Of a stretch of DNA of 64,000 nt, positions 18,607 through 27,198 are shown piece by piece; position 1 is the stretch's first letter; every line of letters begins with the position of its first letter. The notes below the pieces were generated by a model that saw only the letters and a program-made list of their open reading frames with translations, was not told where the DNA came from and made no database searches. The stretch comes from Nonomuraea polychroma (GTDB taxonomy: Bacteria; Actinomycetota; Actinomycetes; Streptosporangiales; Streptosporangiaceae), in NCBI RefSeq assembly GCF_004011505.1, contig NZ_SAUN01000001.1, positions 4,898,001 to 4,962,000 on the forward strand. Reading direction: 5' to 3'. The position numbers and the translations under genes are program-made.

Positions 18607-20691
18607 TCATTGGCGATCGTCGTTGCTGATCGCATATGCCACCGCGGTGTGGAGATCGAGTTCGGCTCCGCGGCGGAAGGCGGCGGCGAACGCCCGTTGT
18701 CCGAGCGCTTGGCGGGCGCCGCGCTCACAGTCCTGGTGGGAGTGGGTGTGGTAGGGCAGCAGGGTCGGGGCGAAGCCGATCTCTTGCCACAGTGCCTCGG
18801 CGGCGCCCAGCAGGCGGGCGGCGCGCTCGTGGGCATGGCGGGCTTCGGCGGTCCAAGCCAGCACCTCCAACGCCTTGGCCAGCCCCCAGTGGTCGTTGAC
18901 GGCCATCCATGGCGCGGTGGCCTGCTGGACTAGTCTCTCGGTCTGGCGGGAGTCTCCGTGTTTCCAGGCCGCGACGCCGATGAGGAACAGCGCGTACGCG
19001 CGGAACAAAGGCGCGCCGTGGACCTCGCACAACGCCAGCAGCTCACGGCCGAGTGCCTCGGCGGTATCGGGATCGTCGGCGGCGCAGAACGTCGCGGCCA
19101 GATAGAGGTTGAGGCCAACCGCGTCGAGATCGCCGGCCGCCCGCTGGCGTGCGCGTGCCGCCTCCATCAAGGCCAGGCCATGTCCGGTGTTGCCGGCCGC
19201 CAGCTCGGCGATGCCGTCCGTCATGGCGGCGTATGTCCGGCCTGTCTCATCTTCGAGCTCCTCGGCCAAGACATGACACTGGCCAAGCCATGCCGTGGCC
19301 GCAGCGGGATCTCGCTGGTAGATCGCCAGCAGGGCGTCAACCCACAGTGCGGTGATACGCGTCCGGGTCCGCGCTGGTACGAGGTCGAGGCCATGATCCA
19401 GCCAATGCCTGCCCTCGGTCAAAGCCCCGGCCAGCAGCCAGAAGGCTCCAAGCCGGGCGGCCATGTTCAGGCCGCCTTCAGCCGAGGCAGGACTGCTATA
19501 GAAGAACTTCAGAGCGGTGCGCACGTTGGGCAACTCGATCTGCAGGATGCGGAAGCTCTCGAGCTGGTCGGGGCTGAGCCGGTCGATCGACTGCCGTTCG
19601 GCCAGGGACCGGTAGTGAGCGCAGTACCGCTCCCGCAGCAACTCTTCATCGTGGGAGGTCAGGCATTGACCCCCGTAGGCGCGCAGGGTGTCCAGCAACC
19701 AGTAGCGCATGCCTGTCGCCGACGGCCGAGCTGACAGGATCGAATGGTCGACCAAGGCGGCGATCACGTCGACGATATCCTCGACGGCGATGCCGGCACC
19801 GGAGCACACCTCCTCGGCCGTCTCCAGATCGACGCCACCTGGGAAGAGCGAAAGACGCCCCCAAAGCCGTCGTTCGGCAGGTGAGCACAGCCGGTAGCTC
19901 CAGTCGATGGTGGCACGCAGACTGTCGTGGAAGTCGGCGGACGGCGATGAGCTGTGGCCGGCCAGGCCGGTGCCGTCGTCCTCCAGCTCCCGCTCGAGCT
20001 GCTCCAGGGGGCAAGCGCGCAATCGCGCCGCGGCCAGCTCGATGGCCAGCGGGATGCCGTCCAGCCGCCGGCAGATGCGGGCGAGTACCGGAATCGTGGC
20101 GGCATCGACCCTCAAGCCGACCTGGGCGGTGACAGCCCGCTCAATCAGCAGCCGTACCGCGTCACTGCGGGCGATCTCGCGTACCGGGGCGTGCTGGTCG
20201 GCGTACGGCAGCGGTCCGATCTCCAGCACCTGCTCGCCGATCACGCCCAGACGGTGCCGGCTGGTCGTCATGACGCGCACGCGGGGAGCCGTGCCCAGCA
20301 GCCACTGCGTCAACTCCGCGCACGCCTGCACCAGATGTTCGCAGCCGTCCAGCACGAGCAGCATCCGCTTGTCGGCCAGGTGCTCTGCCAGCTGCGGCCG
20401 TACCGGCCGGTGGAGGTCCCGCGCTCCCAGCGCGGCGGCCACCGCTGGGGCGAGCAGATCGTCATGCGTGAGTGGATGCACTTCTACGACCGCCACCCCG
20501 TCGCGAAAGCGCGACCGCAACGCGTGGGCGGCGTGCAACGCCAGCCGGGTCTTGCCGACCCCTCCCGGACCGGTCAGCGTCAGCAGCCGCGTTCTCGGCA
20601 TCAAGTGCCGCACATCGGACATCTCACGTTGACGCCCGACGAAAGTCGCGCTTCCGGCCGGTTTTCGTACTCGGCCAGTTTGACCAGGCAT
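18607..20691 (-). CDS. STAND/AfsR-like regulatory ATPase lacking a LuxR domain
   Basis: 694 residues. The N-terminus FVGRQREMSDVRHLM leads into a P-loop (LTGPGGVGKTRLALHAA, ~residues 38-54), Walker B MLLVLDGCEHLV, and RICRRLDGIPLAIELAAARL, the GxP motif of NB-ARC ATPases. The winged-helix part follows (DWSYRLCSPAERRLWGRLSLFPGG). The C-terminal half is TPR-like helices. Close relatives of this type usually end in a LuxR HTH; here the protein stops at AYAISNDDRQ just after the last helical repeat, and an integrase fragment abuts it. It may therefore be 3'-truncated, leaving a sensor ATPase with no output domain. Confidence 0.75.
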   Translation of the reverse strand: MPGQTGRVRKPAGSATFVGRQREMSDVRHLMPRTRLLTLTGPGGVGKTRLALHAAHALRSRFRDGVAVVEVHPLTHDDLLAPAVAAALGARDLHRPVRPQLAEHLADKRMLLVLDGCEHLVQACAELTQWLLGTAPRVRVMTTSRHRLGVIGEQVLEIGPLPYADQHAPVREIARSDAVRLLIERAVTAQVGLRVDAATIPVLARICRRLDGIPLAIELAAARLRACPLEQLERELEDDGTGLAGHSSSPSADFHDSLRATIDWSYRLCSPAERRLWGRLSLFPGGVDLETAEEVCSGAGIAVEDIVDVIAALVDHSILSARPSATGMRYWLLDTLRAYGGQCLTSHDEELLRERYCAHYRSLAERQSIDRLSPDQLESFRILQIELPNVRTALKFFYSSPASAEGGLNMAARLGAFWLLAGALTEGRHWLDHGLDLVPARTRTRITALWVDALLAIYQRDPAAATAWLGQCHVLAEELEDETGRTYAAMTDGIAELAAGNTGHGLALMEAARARQRAAGDLDAVGLNLYLAATFCAADDPDTAEALGRELLALCEVHGAPLFRAYALFLIGVAAWKHGDSRQTERLVQQATAPWMAVNDHWGLAKALEVLAWTAEARHAHERAARLLGAAEALWQEIGFAPTLLPYHTHSHQDCERGARQALGQRAFAAAFRRGAELDLHTAVAYAISNDDRQ

Positions 20692-20882
20692 CTCCCCGCC
20701 AGCTTATAACGCGCCTTCCACCTGGGCATTTATCATGATCTTCAATCAGGTATACCACTGTCGCCTTGTTTGGTAAGCCCATGATGCGACGGTAGCGAAC
20801 GAGCTGCTTAGTACTCCAGCCATAGATCGTGATCTTGCACTGGGTCGGATGAGAATGCGTACGGCCACCGCGTGATCATCGT

Positions 20883-22205
20883 GTGTTTGTGAGGACAAAC
20901 GAAGATCGAACGGTGGCCGCGAGCCATAGCGTAACGCCTGGCCGGTGGAGCGCGATGCTGGACGAGCTGATGGCCAGGATCGCTGGCCGGTTCGCCCGCG
21001 TCGAGCCGCGCCGACGGGCAGCGGCGTTCGTCGCCGGGCTGCTGTCCGAACTACCGCGCAAGAACTGCTGGACACTGGCCGAACACGCCGGAGACCTGAC
21101 CCCCGATGGCATGCAGCACCTGCTGGCCCGGGCCCGCTGGGACGCCGACGCGGTACGCGACGACATCCGCGACTACGTCGTGGAACAGCTCGGCGAGGCC
21201 GACGTGGTGCTGGTAATCGACGAGACCGGTGATCTGAAGAAGGGCAACGCGACGGTCGCGGTGCAGCGCCAATACACCGGAACCGCCGGGCGTATCGAAA
21301 ACAGCCAGGTCGGCGTGTTCCTGACCTACGTCACCGCAGCGGGGCACGCGTTGATCGACCGGGAGCTGTATCTGCCCGAGAGCTGGTCAGGTGATCAGGT
21401 GCGGCGTGAGCGGGCCAAGGTACCCGCCGAGCGGCGATTCGCGACCAAGCCCGAGCTGGCCGCACAGATGATCGGCCGCGCACTGGCCACGGGGATCCGC
21501 GGCTGGGTGACCGGTGATGAGGTCTACGGCTCCAGCACCCCGCTGCGCACCGTGCTGGAAACAGGCCAGGTCAGCTACGCCATGGCGGTGGCATCCAACC
21601 ATCGCATCACCACCGCGGCCGGAACCCGGCGCGCCGACGAGATCGCCGCCCGGCTGCCCAAGACCGCCTGGCAACGGCTGTCGGTCGGAGCCGGAGCCAA
21701 GGGACAGCGTTACTACGACTGGGCGCTCATCACCATCGCCTCCGAGCAGCCGGGCCGCCGCTGGCTGCTGATCCGCCGCCACCACCGCACCGGCGAGCTG
21801 GCCTTCTACCGCTGTTATGCGCCCGGTCCGGTGCCGCTGCCGGTCCTGGTCAAGGTGGCCGGCACGCGCTGGCGCATCGAGGAGTCGTTTCAGACCGGCA
21901 ACGGCCTGACCGGACTGGACCAACACCAGGTCCGCACCTGGACGTCATGGTATCGGTGGACCACCCTGGTCCTGCTTGCCCACGCCTTCCTGGCCGCAGT
22001 GACCGCCCGCGAACGCAGCGACCACAACGCCCAGCCCGACCTCGTGCCGATGACCTTGCCCGAAGCCCAGCGCCTGTTCACGCGCCTGACTAGCGGACCT
22101 ATCCGCAGCATCGCGTTCGTCTTGCACTGGTCCCGCTGGCGACGGCGTCACCAAGCCCGTGCCCGCGCAAGCCACTACCACCGCCAGGCCGCCCTCCAAT
22201 CATGA
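20883..22205 (+). CDS. IS701-family DDE transposase
   Basis: 440 residues with the IS701-type core: first catalytic Asp in VVLVIDETGDLKKGNATVAV, then RQYTGTAGRIENSQVGVFLTY and WVTGDEVYGSSTPLRTVLE with the second Asp. The C-terminal part holds WRIEESFQTGNGLTGLDQHQVR, with the catalytic Glu in the YREK-like helix. It starts 71 bases inside the left terminal repeat and should catalyse cut-and-paste transposition. The GTG/ATG choice at the very 5' end is uncertain, but alternatives change only a few residues. The gene appears intact. Confidence 0.9.
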   Translation: MFVRTNEDRTVAASHSVTPGRWSAMLDELMARIAGRFARVEPRRRAAAFVAGLLSELPRKNCWTLAEHAGDLTPDGMQHLLARARWDADAVRDDIRDYVVEQLGEADVVLVIDETGDLKKGNATVAVQRQYTGTAGRIENSQVGVFLTYVTAAGHALIDRELYLPESWSGDQVRRERAKVPAERRFATKPELAAQMIGRALATGIRGWVTGDEVYGSSTPLRTVLETGQVSYAMAVASNHRITTAAGTRRADEIAARLPKTAWQRLSVGAGAKGQRYYDWALITIASEQPGRRWLLIRRHHRTGELAFYRCYAPGPVPLPVLVKVAGTRWRIEESFQTGNGLTGLDQHQVRTWTSWYRWTTLVLLAHAFLAAVTARERSDHNAQPDLVPMTLPEAQRLFTRLTSGPIRSIAFVLHWSRWRRRHQARARASHYHRQAALQS

Positions 22206-22290
22206 AGCCCGCATCTCGGCCAGCCCGCCGCCGAGGCGCTCAGCGCTCGAACCGAACTGGGCACCTCACCGAGCCAGGAAGAATATTCAT

Positions 22291-22617
22291 ATGATCACTT
22301 GTCATCTGCGCTACGAAATCGACCCCAGCCAGACTGCAGCGTTCGAGACGTACGTGACGGGATGGATCCCGATCGTCACCCGCTTCGGCGGCACGCATCA
22401 CGGTTGCTTCTTGCCGCACGAAGGAGCCAACGACATCGCCTACGCCTTGTTCTCCTTCCCCAGCCTGGCTGCCTACGAGGACTACCGTGCTGCCATCCGG
22501 CAAGATCCGGATGCTCAGCAGCTCTGGCAGCTGAGCACGAAGACCCGCTGCATCCGCCGCTTCGACCGGACCTTCCTCCGCCCGGCAATGCAACCATCAA
22601 GCGGCGTTGGAACCTGA
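22291..22617 (+). CDS. NIPSNAP-family protein, passenger inside the IS
   Basis: 108 residues from ATG 22291, with AGGAAG upstream. MITCHLRYEIDPSQTAAFETYVTGWIPIVTRFGGTHHGCFLP followed by AYALFSFPSLAAYEDYRAAIRQDP fits the NIPSNAP/ferredoxin-like dimeric alpha-beta barrel fold. Bacterial members are small cytoplasmic proteins of largely unknown function. It lies between the transposase and the right terminal repeat, so it moves with the element. Carriage of such a gene by an IS is unusual; capture by the element or use as an accessory factor are both possible. Confidence 0.8.
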   Translation: MITCHLRYEIDPSQTAAFETYVTGWIPIVTRFGGTHHGCFLPHEGANDIAYALFSFPSLAAYEDYRAAIRQDPDAQQLWQLSTKTRCIRRFDRTFLRPAMQPSSGVGT

Positions 22618-22761
22618 TAACACGTTCGCAGACGGGTGTCCGTGACCGGCGCTGTTCGGCAGGAACACCCCCGGCTCGCTGGCGCCATTGTTCCACGCCA
22701 CTCCACGACCACGAAGATCACGATCTACGGCTGGAGTATTAGGCTAGCCATGGACCTGGGC

Positions 22762-23110
22762 CTACACGGTGCGCCACCTGGCGTCCTCCCCGAGTACCCG
22801 GGAAGCGATTTCGGCAAGATCGCTTGTCAGCTCTTCCCTGCCGGCCCACTTCAACGACGAAGATCGCAGTTGCCTGCAGGTGTCTTCGATGTAGGGAGCC
22901 ACCTGTGCCCAGCGGTCCGGCAGTACGGGCCGCGACCCCCTGAAGGGTTGTGGTGAAATGCTTCACCATGGCCTGTACAGAGCCCTCGTGCGCCTCCAGG
23001 TTGTAGCCGAGCTCGGCCCGCACCTCTTCAAGGAGCCGTTCCTCCACGATCGGGCGAATGTACTGCCGCTTGGTAGAGATCACATAGAACCCCATGTGCT
23101 CTGCCATCAC
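22762..23110 (-). pseudogene. Frameshifted hypothetical gene beside the IS
   Basis: The 5' part reads MMAEHMGFYVISTKRQYIRPIVEERLLEEVRAELGYNLEAHEGSVQAMVKHFTTTLQG. A frameshift near 22925 is needed to continue PVLPDRWAQVAPYIEDTCRQL, then SSLKWAGREELTSDLAEIASRVLG and the stop at 22762-22764. Each half has strong coding character and they meet exactly, so it was one ~115-residue protein. No family is recognised. The IS701-like element inserted ~20 bases beyond its stop codon. Sequence 23111-23337 holds nothing convincing. Confidence 0.45.
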
Positions 23111-23337
23111 GTTGGTCAGATAGTGCGCCCGATGGCATGGGCGTTACCGGCACCCCAAACTACCGGTTCACGAGGCCGAACCCAAGAATCCAGAGCTTGG
23201 TGGAGGGGCCTGACGTTCCTCCAGGAAAGGCCAGACCCCTCTCCCCACTCCCGGCATGCTAACGACCCGCTGATCACCACCCGGGGCCGCCCGCAACCAA
23301 AGAGCATTTGCGTGAAGGTGTGCGCTCGTGGGCCAGA

Positions 23338-23448
23338 TCACAAAGTGGTGATGAGTTCATGGGCTGCCTCGCGCAGGGTTGGCCGTTCGCGGGCGTCATT
23401 CAGAAGCAGGCGGGCGGCAGCCTTGAGCAGAGGGGAACTTGACGACGA
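23338..23448 (-). pseudogene. C-terminal scrap of a serine/threonine protein kinase
   Basis: The minus strand ends in SPLLKAAARLLLNDARERPTLREAAHELITTL and TGA at 23338-23340. This is the final helix bundle of Hanks-type kinase domains (ARxRPT followed by an amphipathic helix). Nothing upstream resembles the rest of a kinase. It is a small relic. Confidence 0.4.
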
Positions 23449-23495
23449 TTCCTGGGCATTCCGGTGGCACCCGAGGTAGAGCCGGAATCTGTTCA

Positions 23496-23825
23496 TTAGT
23501 ATGTTTTGATCTTGTATGCATGGGCTACAGGCGTGGGGTGGCTGGCAGGGCAGAAGGCCCAGGAGTAAAGACCAACTGACACCCAGCGGCCCAAACTTGT
23601 TGTTTTGTCAGACTTATTGGCGCAGGTTGCGACGGCCCGCACATATCCCGATCCGGTCGTGCACCCGGCCCAGGTGGATGGCTCACTGCGGCTGATCCCG
23701 CTTTTGCACCCGCTTGGTGGTGGATCCGCGTGCGCCACGCCAGGAGCGATGGCGACGACCGTCGCCGCTGCGACGAGGGCTGCTAATAGCATGCTCTTCA
23801 TGCGAATCGTGGTAGGTGAAGTCAT
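23496..23825 (-). CDS. Small secreted cysteine-containing protein
   Basis: 109 residues from ATG 23825, with GGAGGA six bases upstream. An N-terminal signal peptide (MKSMLLAALVAAATVVAIAPGVAHA, likely cut before DPPP) leaves a ~77-residue extracellular protein with four cysteines (SGCKSG, AGCTTG, ATCANK, AFCPAS), probably two disulfides. No catalytic motif is visible. Such small, Cys-paired secreted proteins are common in actinomycetes and include inhibitors and surface factors, but no role can be assigned. It has no clear operon partners. Confidence 0.65.
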   Translation of the reverse strand: MTSPTTIRMKSMLLAALVAAATVVAIAPGVAHADPPPSGCKSGISRSEPSTWAGCTTGSGYVRAVATCANKSDKTTSLGRWVSVGLYSWAFCPASHPTPVAHAYKIKTY

Positions 23826-24330
23826 CGCATCCTCCGTTCAAGGAATCTGACCGCAACCAGCTCGCCTGGCGACGGTCTCTGCTGTCTCAGTAGTCTGACG
23901 ACGCAGCCTCCTGGAATGTGACACGGGACGCCACTTCATTGAGCCCTTCCGCGTAAGTGCCACGGCTGCCTACGCGCAGGCGCGCGAGGGTTCGTGCATG
24001 CACAACCTTTCAGCGTGGGCGCCCCGGGGCGGGGCACCGAGCTCGGCGTTCAACGCCAAGGATCTGCACCGGGGGGCACGCGACGCAATCGAGTCCCCCT
24101 TCGAGGTGGGCCTGGCGCCCCCTCCTGAAGGGCACGTGCCCTTGAGAACTGGGTCAGCTATCGCAGATAGTGCGCTCTTATCAGCGGTAACGAGTCTTAG
24201 ATCGTCCGCGATGTTCCGGTGAACCGCTGGTCCGCCGCTGGTGATCGTGCTGCCGAGCGACTGGCGATGCTTATCTGCGCTTGGCCAACGTGGGCCCCGA
24301 GGCCGTGCGTCGGCCGGGAGAGGGACCGCC
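23826..24330. other. Intergenic region with a 16-bp perfect palindrome
   Basis: No gene is supported in these 505 bases, although weak frames exist. The right half holds GC-rich inverted segments and an exact palindrome, AAGGGCACGTGCCCTT, at 24128-24143. It may contain the promoter of the effector gene at 24331. A structured RNA cannot be excluded but was not recognised. Confidence 0.3.
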
Positions 24331-24747
24331 ATGGATCCGATCGTTGTGGCCGCGGGTACCGAGCTGGTGACGGCGATGGTCACCGACGCCTGGCAGTCGG
24401 CTCGCGATGGCGTGGTCGCGTTATGGCGTAAAGCCCGCCCCGAGCAGGTCGACGTCGTCGACGCGGAGCTGGTCGAGGTGCGCGAGCAGGTGCTCGAGGC
24501 CCGGCGGGATGGCGACGCCGACACCGAACAGGCCCTGGTCGGCTCCTGGCAGCTTCGGCTGCAGCAGTTGCTGCGCGCCGACCCGTCCCTGGCACACGAG
24601 ATTAAGCGGGTGGTGGACGAGGTCCTCACCCCGGCGCTGGAGCCGGCCGACCAAGCGCGTGTCGGTTCGCTGATGATGAAGGCGACCGCCAGCGGACGCG
24701 GCCGCGTCTATCAGGCAGGCCGCGACCAGACCATCAACGAGAAGTGA
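24331..24747 (+). CDS. Putative amyloid-signalling effector with C-terminal RHIM-like motif
   Basis: 138 residues from ATG 24331 (GGGAGAGGGA upstream). Residues 1-115 are all helical: an N-terminal amphipathic helix (PIVVAAGTELVTAMVTDAWQSARDGVVALW) and two charged helices, which recalls small Bell/HeLo-like membrane-active domains. The C-terminus is GRGRVYQAGRDQTINEK; residues 126-135 align to the RHIM core pattern (I/V)Q(x)GxxNx(I/M), with Gln in place of Asn. The NLR gene starts inside its stop codon (GTGA) and carries a near-copy of the motif. It probably acts as the downstream cell-death effector seeded by that NLR; the family assignments are inference. Confidence 0.65.
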   Translation: MDPIVVAAGTELVTAMVTDAWQSARDGVVALWRKARPEQVDVVDAELVEVREQVLEARRDGDADTEQALVGSWQLRLQQLLRADPSLAHEIKRVVDEVLTPALEPADQARVGSLMMKATASGRGRVYQAGRDQTINEK

Positions 24748-25490
24748 GCATCCCTCCGGCATCGAGCGATCCCGGGCACCAGCAGCCGCCGACGCGGATG
24801 CAGGCCACGGCTGTTGGGCACGGCCGGGCCTATCAGGCCGGGCACGATCAGATGATCACCGAGGTGGTGCTGCCGGATGCGGCGCTGCGCTCGGTCACCG
24901 AGGTGGCCGCGCCGCCACGCATGGTTACCGTGCCTGGGCACACTGGTGTGTTCGTCGGGCGCGACGATGAGCTGGCCGCGATGGAGGCGGTGCTGCGCGA
25001 CGAGGGCGAGGTAGTGGTGGCCGCGGTGCACGGGCTGGGCGGCGTCGGCAAGTCCACGCTGGCCGCCCGCTACGCGCGGGCGCAGGCTGTACGGCGCGAT
25101 GGCGGCAGGCTCAATCCGGTGTGGTGGATCACCGCTGATTCCGCCGCCTCGGTGCAGGCGGGCCTGGCCGCACTGGCGTTGGCGCTGCAGCCGGAGTTGG
25201 CCACGGCGTTGCCGTTGGAGGCATTGGCGCACCGGGCCGGCCAACTGGCTGGCTGCTCATGAGGGTTGGCTGGTGGTGCTCGACGACGTCGTCGAGCCGG
25301 CCGATGTGGCCCCGCTGCTGGCGCGGATGCTGACCGGACAGGTGCTGGTGACCAGCCGGCTGCGCGAGGGCTGGCATCGGCTGGGCGCGCGAGTGCTACC
25401 CCTGGACGTGCTCGGCGAGCGGGAGGCGATCGAGCTGCTGACCCGCATCGCCACCGACGATCAGCAGGATCCCAGCCGAGCCCAGATCTG
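24744..25490 (+). pseudogene. NB-ARC (NLR-like) ATPase with matching N-terminal motif; frameshifted and truncated
   Basis: From GTG 24744 the protein begins with a flexible arm and GHGRAYQAGHDQMITEVV (motif at residues ~29-38), nearly the same as the C-terminus of the upstream gene. TGVFVGRDDELAAME and the P-loop HGLGGVGKSTLAARYARA follow. A frameshift at ~25250 breaks it; the next frame continues WLAAHEGWLVVLDDVVEPADV (Walker B) and VLVTSRLREGWHRLGARVLPLDVL. At ~25490 the homology ends abruptly, so the winged helix and sensor repeats are gone. The switch half of the pair is therefore dead here. Confidence 0.7.
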
Positions 25491-25536
25491 TCTGGTGTTC
25501 AGTACGGTGGTGCGGTTTCCCGTACACTCTGCGCGC

Positions 25537-26138
25537 ATGCGATTAAAGATGATCTTCATGCTGCTCGTGCTCTACACCATCACGGCGGCGCCCTTGTTCC
25601 TGCCCGGTGAGCTGCGGGTGGTCGTCCAGCCGGCTACCGACGACGCGGTCGAGGTGTACTACGAGCCCGTCTCACCCGTGATGCTCCGGTCGTACGAGGG
25701 CATCGAGCCGTTCAATCGGGCGCAGGCAATCGCGGAGCAGCGGGCGGAGGCGTATCCGGACGACCTCGCTCCCCCTTACATCGCCCACGGCGGACCGTAC
25801 CGGCTCGTCGCCCCTTACGTCACGGCGCGAGGACGCGCGCTGGCCGCTCCGGCGCTCTCGGGGGCGTACTGGTCCGAGGGGAAACAGGTCAGGTACGACA
25901 TCGTGCCGCAGGTGCGGCGGGTCGCCAACAGTCAAGCGGCGCTGAGGCGGGTGCTTGACGGGGACGGGCTGCTTGACGAGCCCGGCGCCCTCGGGATGGG
26001 GATCGACGCGAAGGTCAACCGGGTTGTCGTCGAACGAACACCTTTGACCAGGATCTGCGCCACAGGCTGGCCGAGCGATATGGCGGTCTCGTCGTAGTGA
26101 AGTGGGATCCGTTCGGGGAGCCAATGCAGCTCCGGTGA
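25537..26138 (+). pseudogene. Secreted hypothetical protein, frameshifted near its end
   Basis: ATG 25537 begins MRLKMIFMLLVLYTITAAPLFL, a signal peptide or anchor, followed by an extracellular domain (GELRVVVQPATDDAVEVYYEPVSPVMLRSYEGIEPFN... GMGIDAKVNRVVVE). A shift near 26040 is needed to reach the natural-looking end TFDQDLRHRLAERYGGLVVVKWDPFGEPMQLR and TGA 26136-26138. Without the shift the frame gives a scrambled 20-residue tail and stops at 26097, so a secreted product could still be made. No family is recognised. Confidence 0.45.
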
Positions 26139-26167
26139 GAATTGCCGACTCTCGAAGAAGAACCAAC

Positions 26168-26262
26168 GTGACCCAGCGACCCGACCGGCCGCGGCTGTGG
26201 GGTGATCGCGACTTCCTGCTCCTGTGGCGCGGCCAGATCGTCTCCACCCTGTCTTTTGCTGG
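26168..26262 (+). pseudogene. First residues of an MFS transporter (truncated)
   Basis: GTG 26168 starts VTQRPDRPRLWGDRDFLLLW followed by RGQIVSTL, the beginning of an MFS-type exporter (loop then helix 1) as seen in the macrolide-efflux-like group. Homology ends at ~26255 inside the first helix. Only ~30 residues survive. Confidence 0.4.
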
Positions 26263-26598
26263 GATCAACAGGTCCGAACGGATCAGCACCAGCTGGTAAG
26301 CGGCTACCTGCCCACTCGATGTCGGCCCCGAGAACTACAGCGTCCGAGCAGGCAGGTCGTCTCAGAACCGCCTTGCAGATCGCCTGCGTCGTAAGAGGAG
26401 TTCTGCGAACGGCGACCTGAGCGAATGACTCACGGAACCCGAGCACCGCGGACCTCAACAACTGATCATTTGCGAGAATCGCGAAGCGTTATCTTTGGTG
26501 ACGTAGGGTCCTGCTCTGGGGTGATTGAACCGGAAACCGCAGGGAGGTTCGGTTGTGGCCGACGTCCCTCGTTGAGTCTCTCAGCGCTTCGTCGCCGG
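26263..26598. other. Rearranged sequence without a supported gene
   Basis: This stretch separates the MFS stub from the toxin gene. Short frames on both strands exist but none shows a recognisable protein. It may hold foreign DNA from the event that cut the MFS gene. Confidence 0.3.
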
Positions 26599-26913
26599 TT
26601 ACAGATCCTCGGCGAGGCGCCGGTAAGCCCTTACGGCTTCCATCTCCTGGGGGGACAGGGATCCGTGGTACTCCAGGAACCAGTCACGTATCAGCCGTTG
26701 CGGCTGGGTGGTGTTGACGTAGCGGCGGGCGCCCTCGACAGTGATCGGAACCGTGAGCGTGTCGCCGTCGTGAGAGGACATGACTGTCAGGCCGGTGATG
26801 AACCGCCGGCGGGAGTCCACCACGCCGGGCGCAGAGATGACGAGCATCAGCCGCTCCCGGTCGATGCCCTTGGGGGCGTAGAGGTAGACCCCGCCGGTCT
26901 GGAGTTGGATCAC
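26599..26913 (-). CDS. Type II toxin (MazF/PemK-like mRNA interferase candidate)
   Basis: 104 residues: GGVYLYAPKGIDRERLMLVISAPGVVDSRRRFITGLTVMSSHDGDTLTVPI and a C-terminal RLIRDWFLEYHGSLSPQEMEAVRAYRRLAEDL. The strand pattern with V(L)VIS near the start and a hydrophobic second half fits the PemK/MazF fold, although the usual PGxVxWxD N-terminus is not evident. ATG 26913 overlaps the antitoxin stop by four bases, the normal order for type II pairs. If active, it would cleave RNA unless bound by the antitoxin. The family assignment is moderate. Confidence 0.6.
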   Translation of the reverse strand: MIQLQTGGVYLYAPKGIDRERLMLVISAPGVVDSRRRFITGLTVMSSHDGDTLTVPITVEGARRYVNTTQPQRLIRDWFLEYHGSLSPQEMEAVRAYRRLAEDL

Positions 26914-27146
26914 GCTGCGCCTCGCTCGTGGAACTCGTCATCGGCGGCGGCGGCTTCCTGCTCATCGGCAAGTGCCTCGGCGAGGAGCTCGTCACTGCTC
27001 TGGTCGGCCGGTGCGCCCTTCACCACGGCATAGTAGACGGCGGCCCGCTCCATCCATGCGGACTTGCTCAATCCCTCGCGCTCGGCGCCGGCCGCGATGA
27101 GGTCGAGCACGGTTTCGCTCAAGCTGAACGATGCGTTCTTAGCCAT
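26910..27146 (-). CDS. Ribbon-helix-helix-type antitoxin
   Basis: 78 residues. The N-terminal half, MAKNASFSLSETVLDLIAAGAEREGLSKSAWMERAAVYYAV, fits a ribbon-helix-helix DNA-binding fold (short strand then two helices). The acidic C-terminus (QSSDELLAEALADEQEAAAADDEFHERG) is the usual flexible toxin-binding tail. It precedes and overlaps the toxin gene, and two direct repeats ~50 bases upstream may be its operator. Autorepression by the pair is the expected control. Confidence 0.7.
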   Translation of the reverse strand: MAKNASFSLSETVLDLIAAGAEREGLSKSAWMERAAVYYAVVKGAPADQSSDELLAEALADEQEAAAADDEFHERGAA

Positions 27147-27198
27147 AGCACCGATGGTACCTCTACGACGGTTTCTCTTCCTAGGGACTGCCCTACCT

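Larger units (their letters stand above)
20812..22738 (+). mobile_element. Complete IS701-like insertion sequence with a passenger gene
   Basis: Terminal inverted repeats at 20812-20836 and 22714-22738 match in 24 of 25 bases (both begin TACTCCAGCC reading inward). The element is flanked by a 4-bp duplication, TTAG, at 20808-20811 and 22739-22742, fitting the YTAR-type target preference described for IS701-family elements. Its 1927 bases hold the transposase (20883-22205) and a NIPSNAP-like gene (22291-22617). High repeat identity and the clean duplication suggest a recent insertion. Its target appears to be intergenic or already degraded DNA. Confidence 0.85.

Noticed and set aside
24128..24143. 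16-bp palindrome AAGGGCACGTGCCCTT as a terminator
   Set aside because: No T-run follows and it is upstream of a gene rather than after one; kept only as a note in the intergenic entry.
23957..24222. Small open frames or a structured RNA in the gap before the effector gene
   Set aside because: No ribosome site, no known RNA fold recognised; hairpins are expected in GC-rich sequence.
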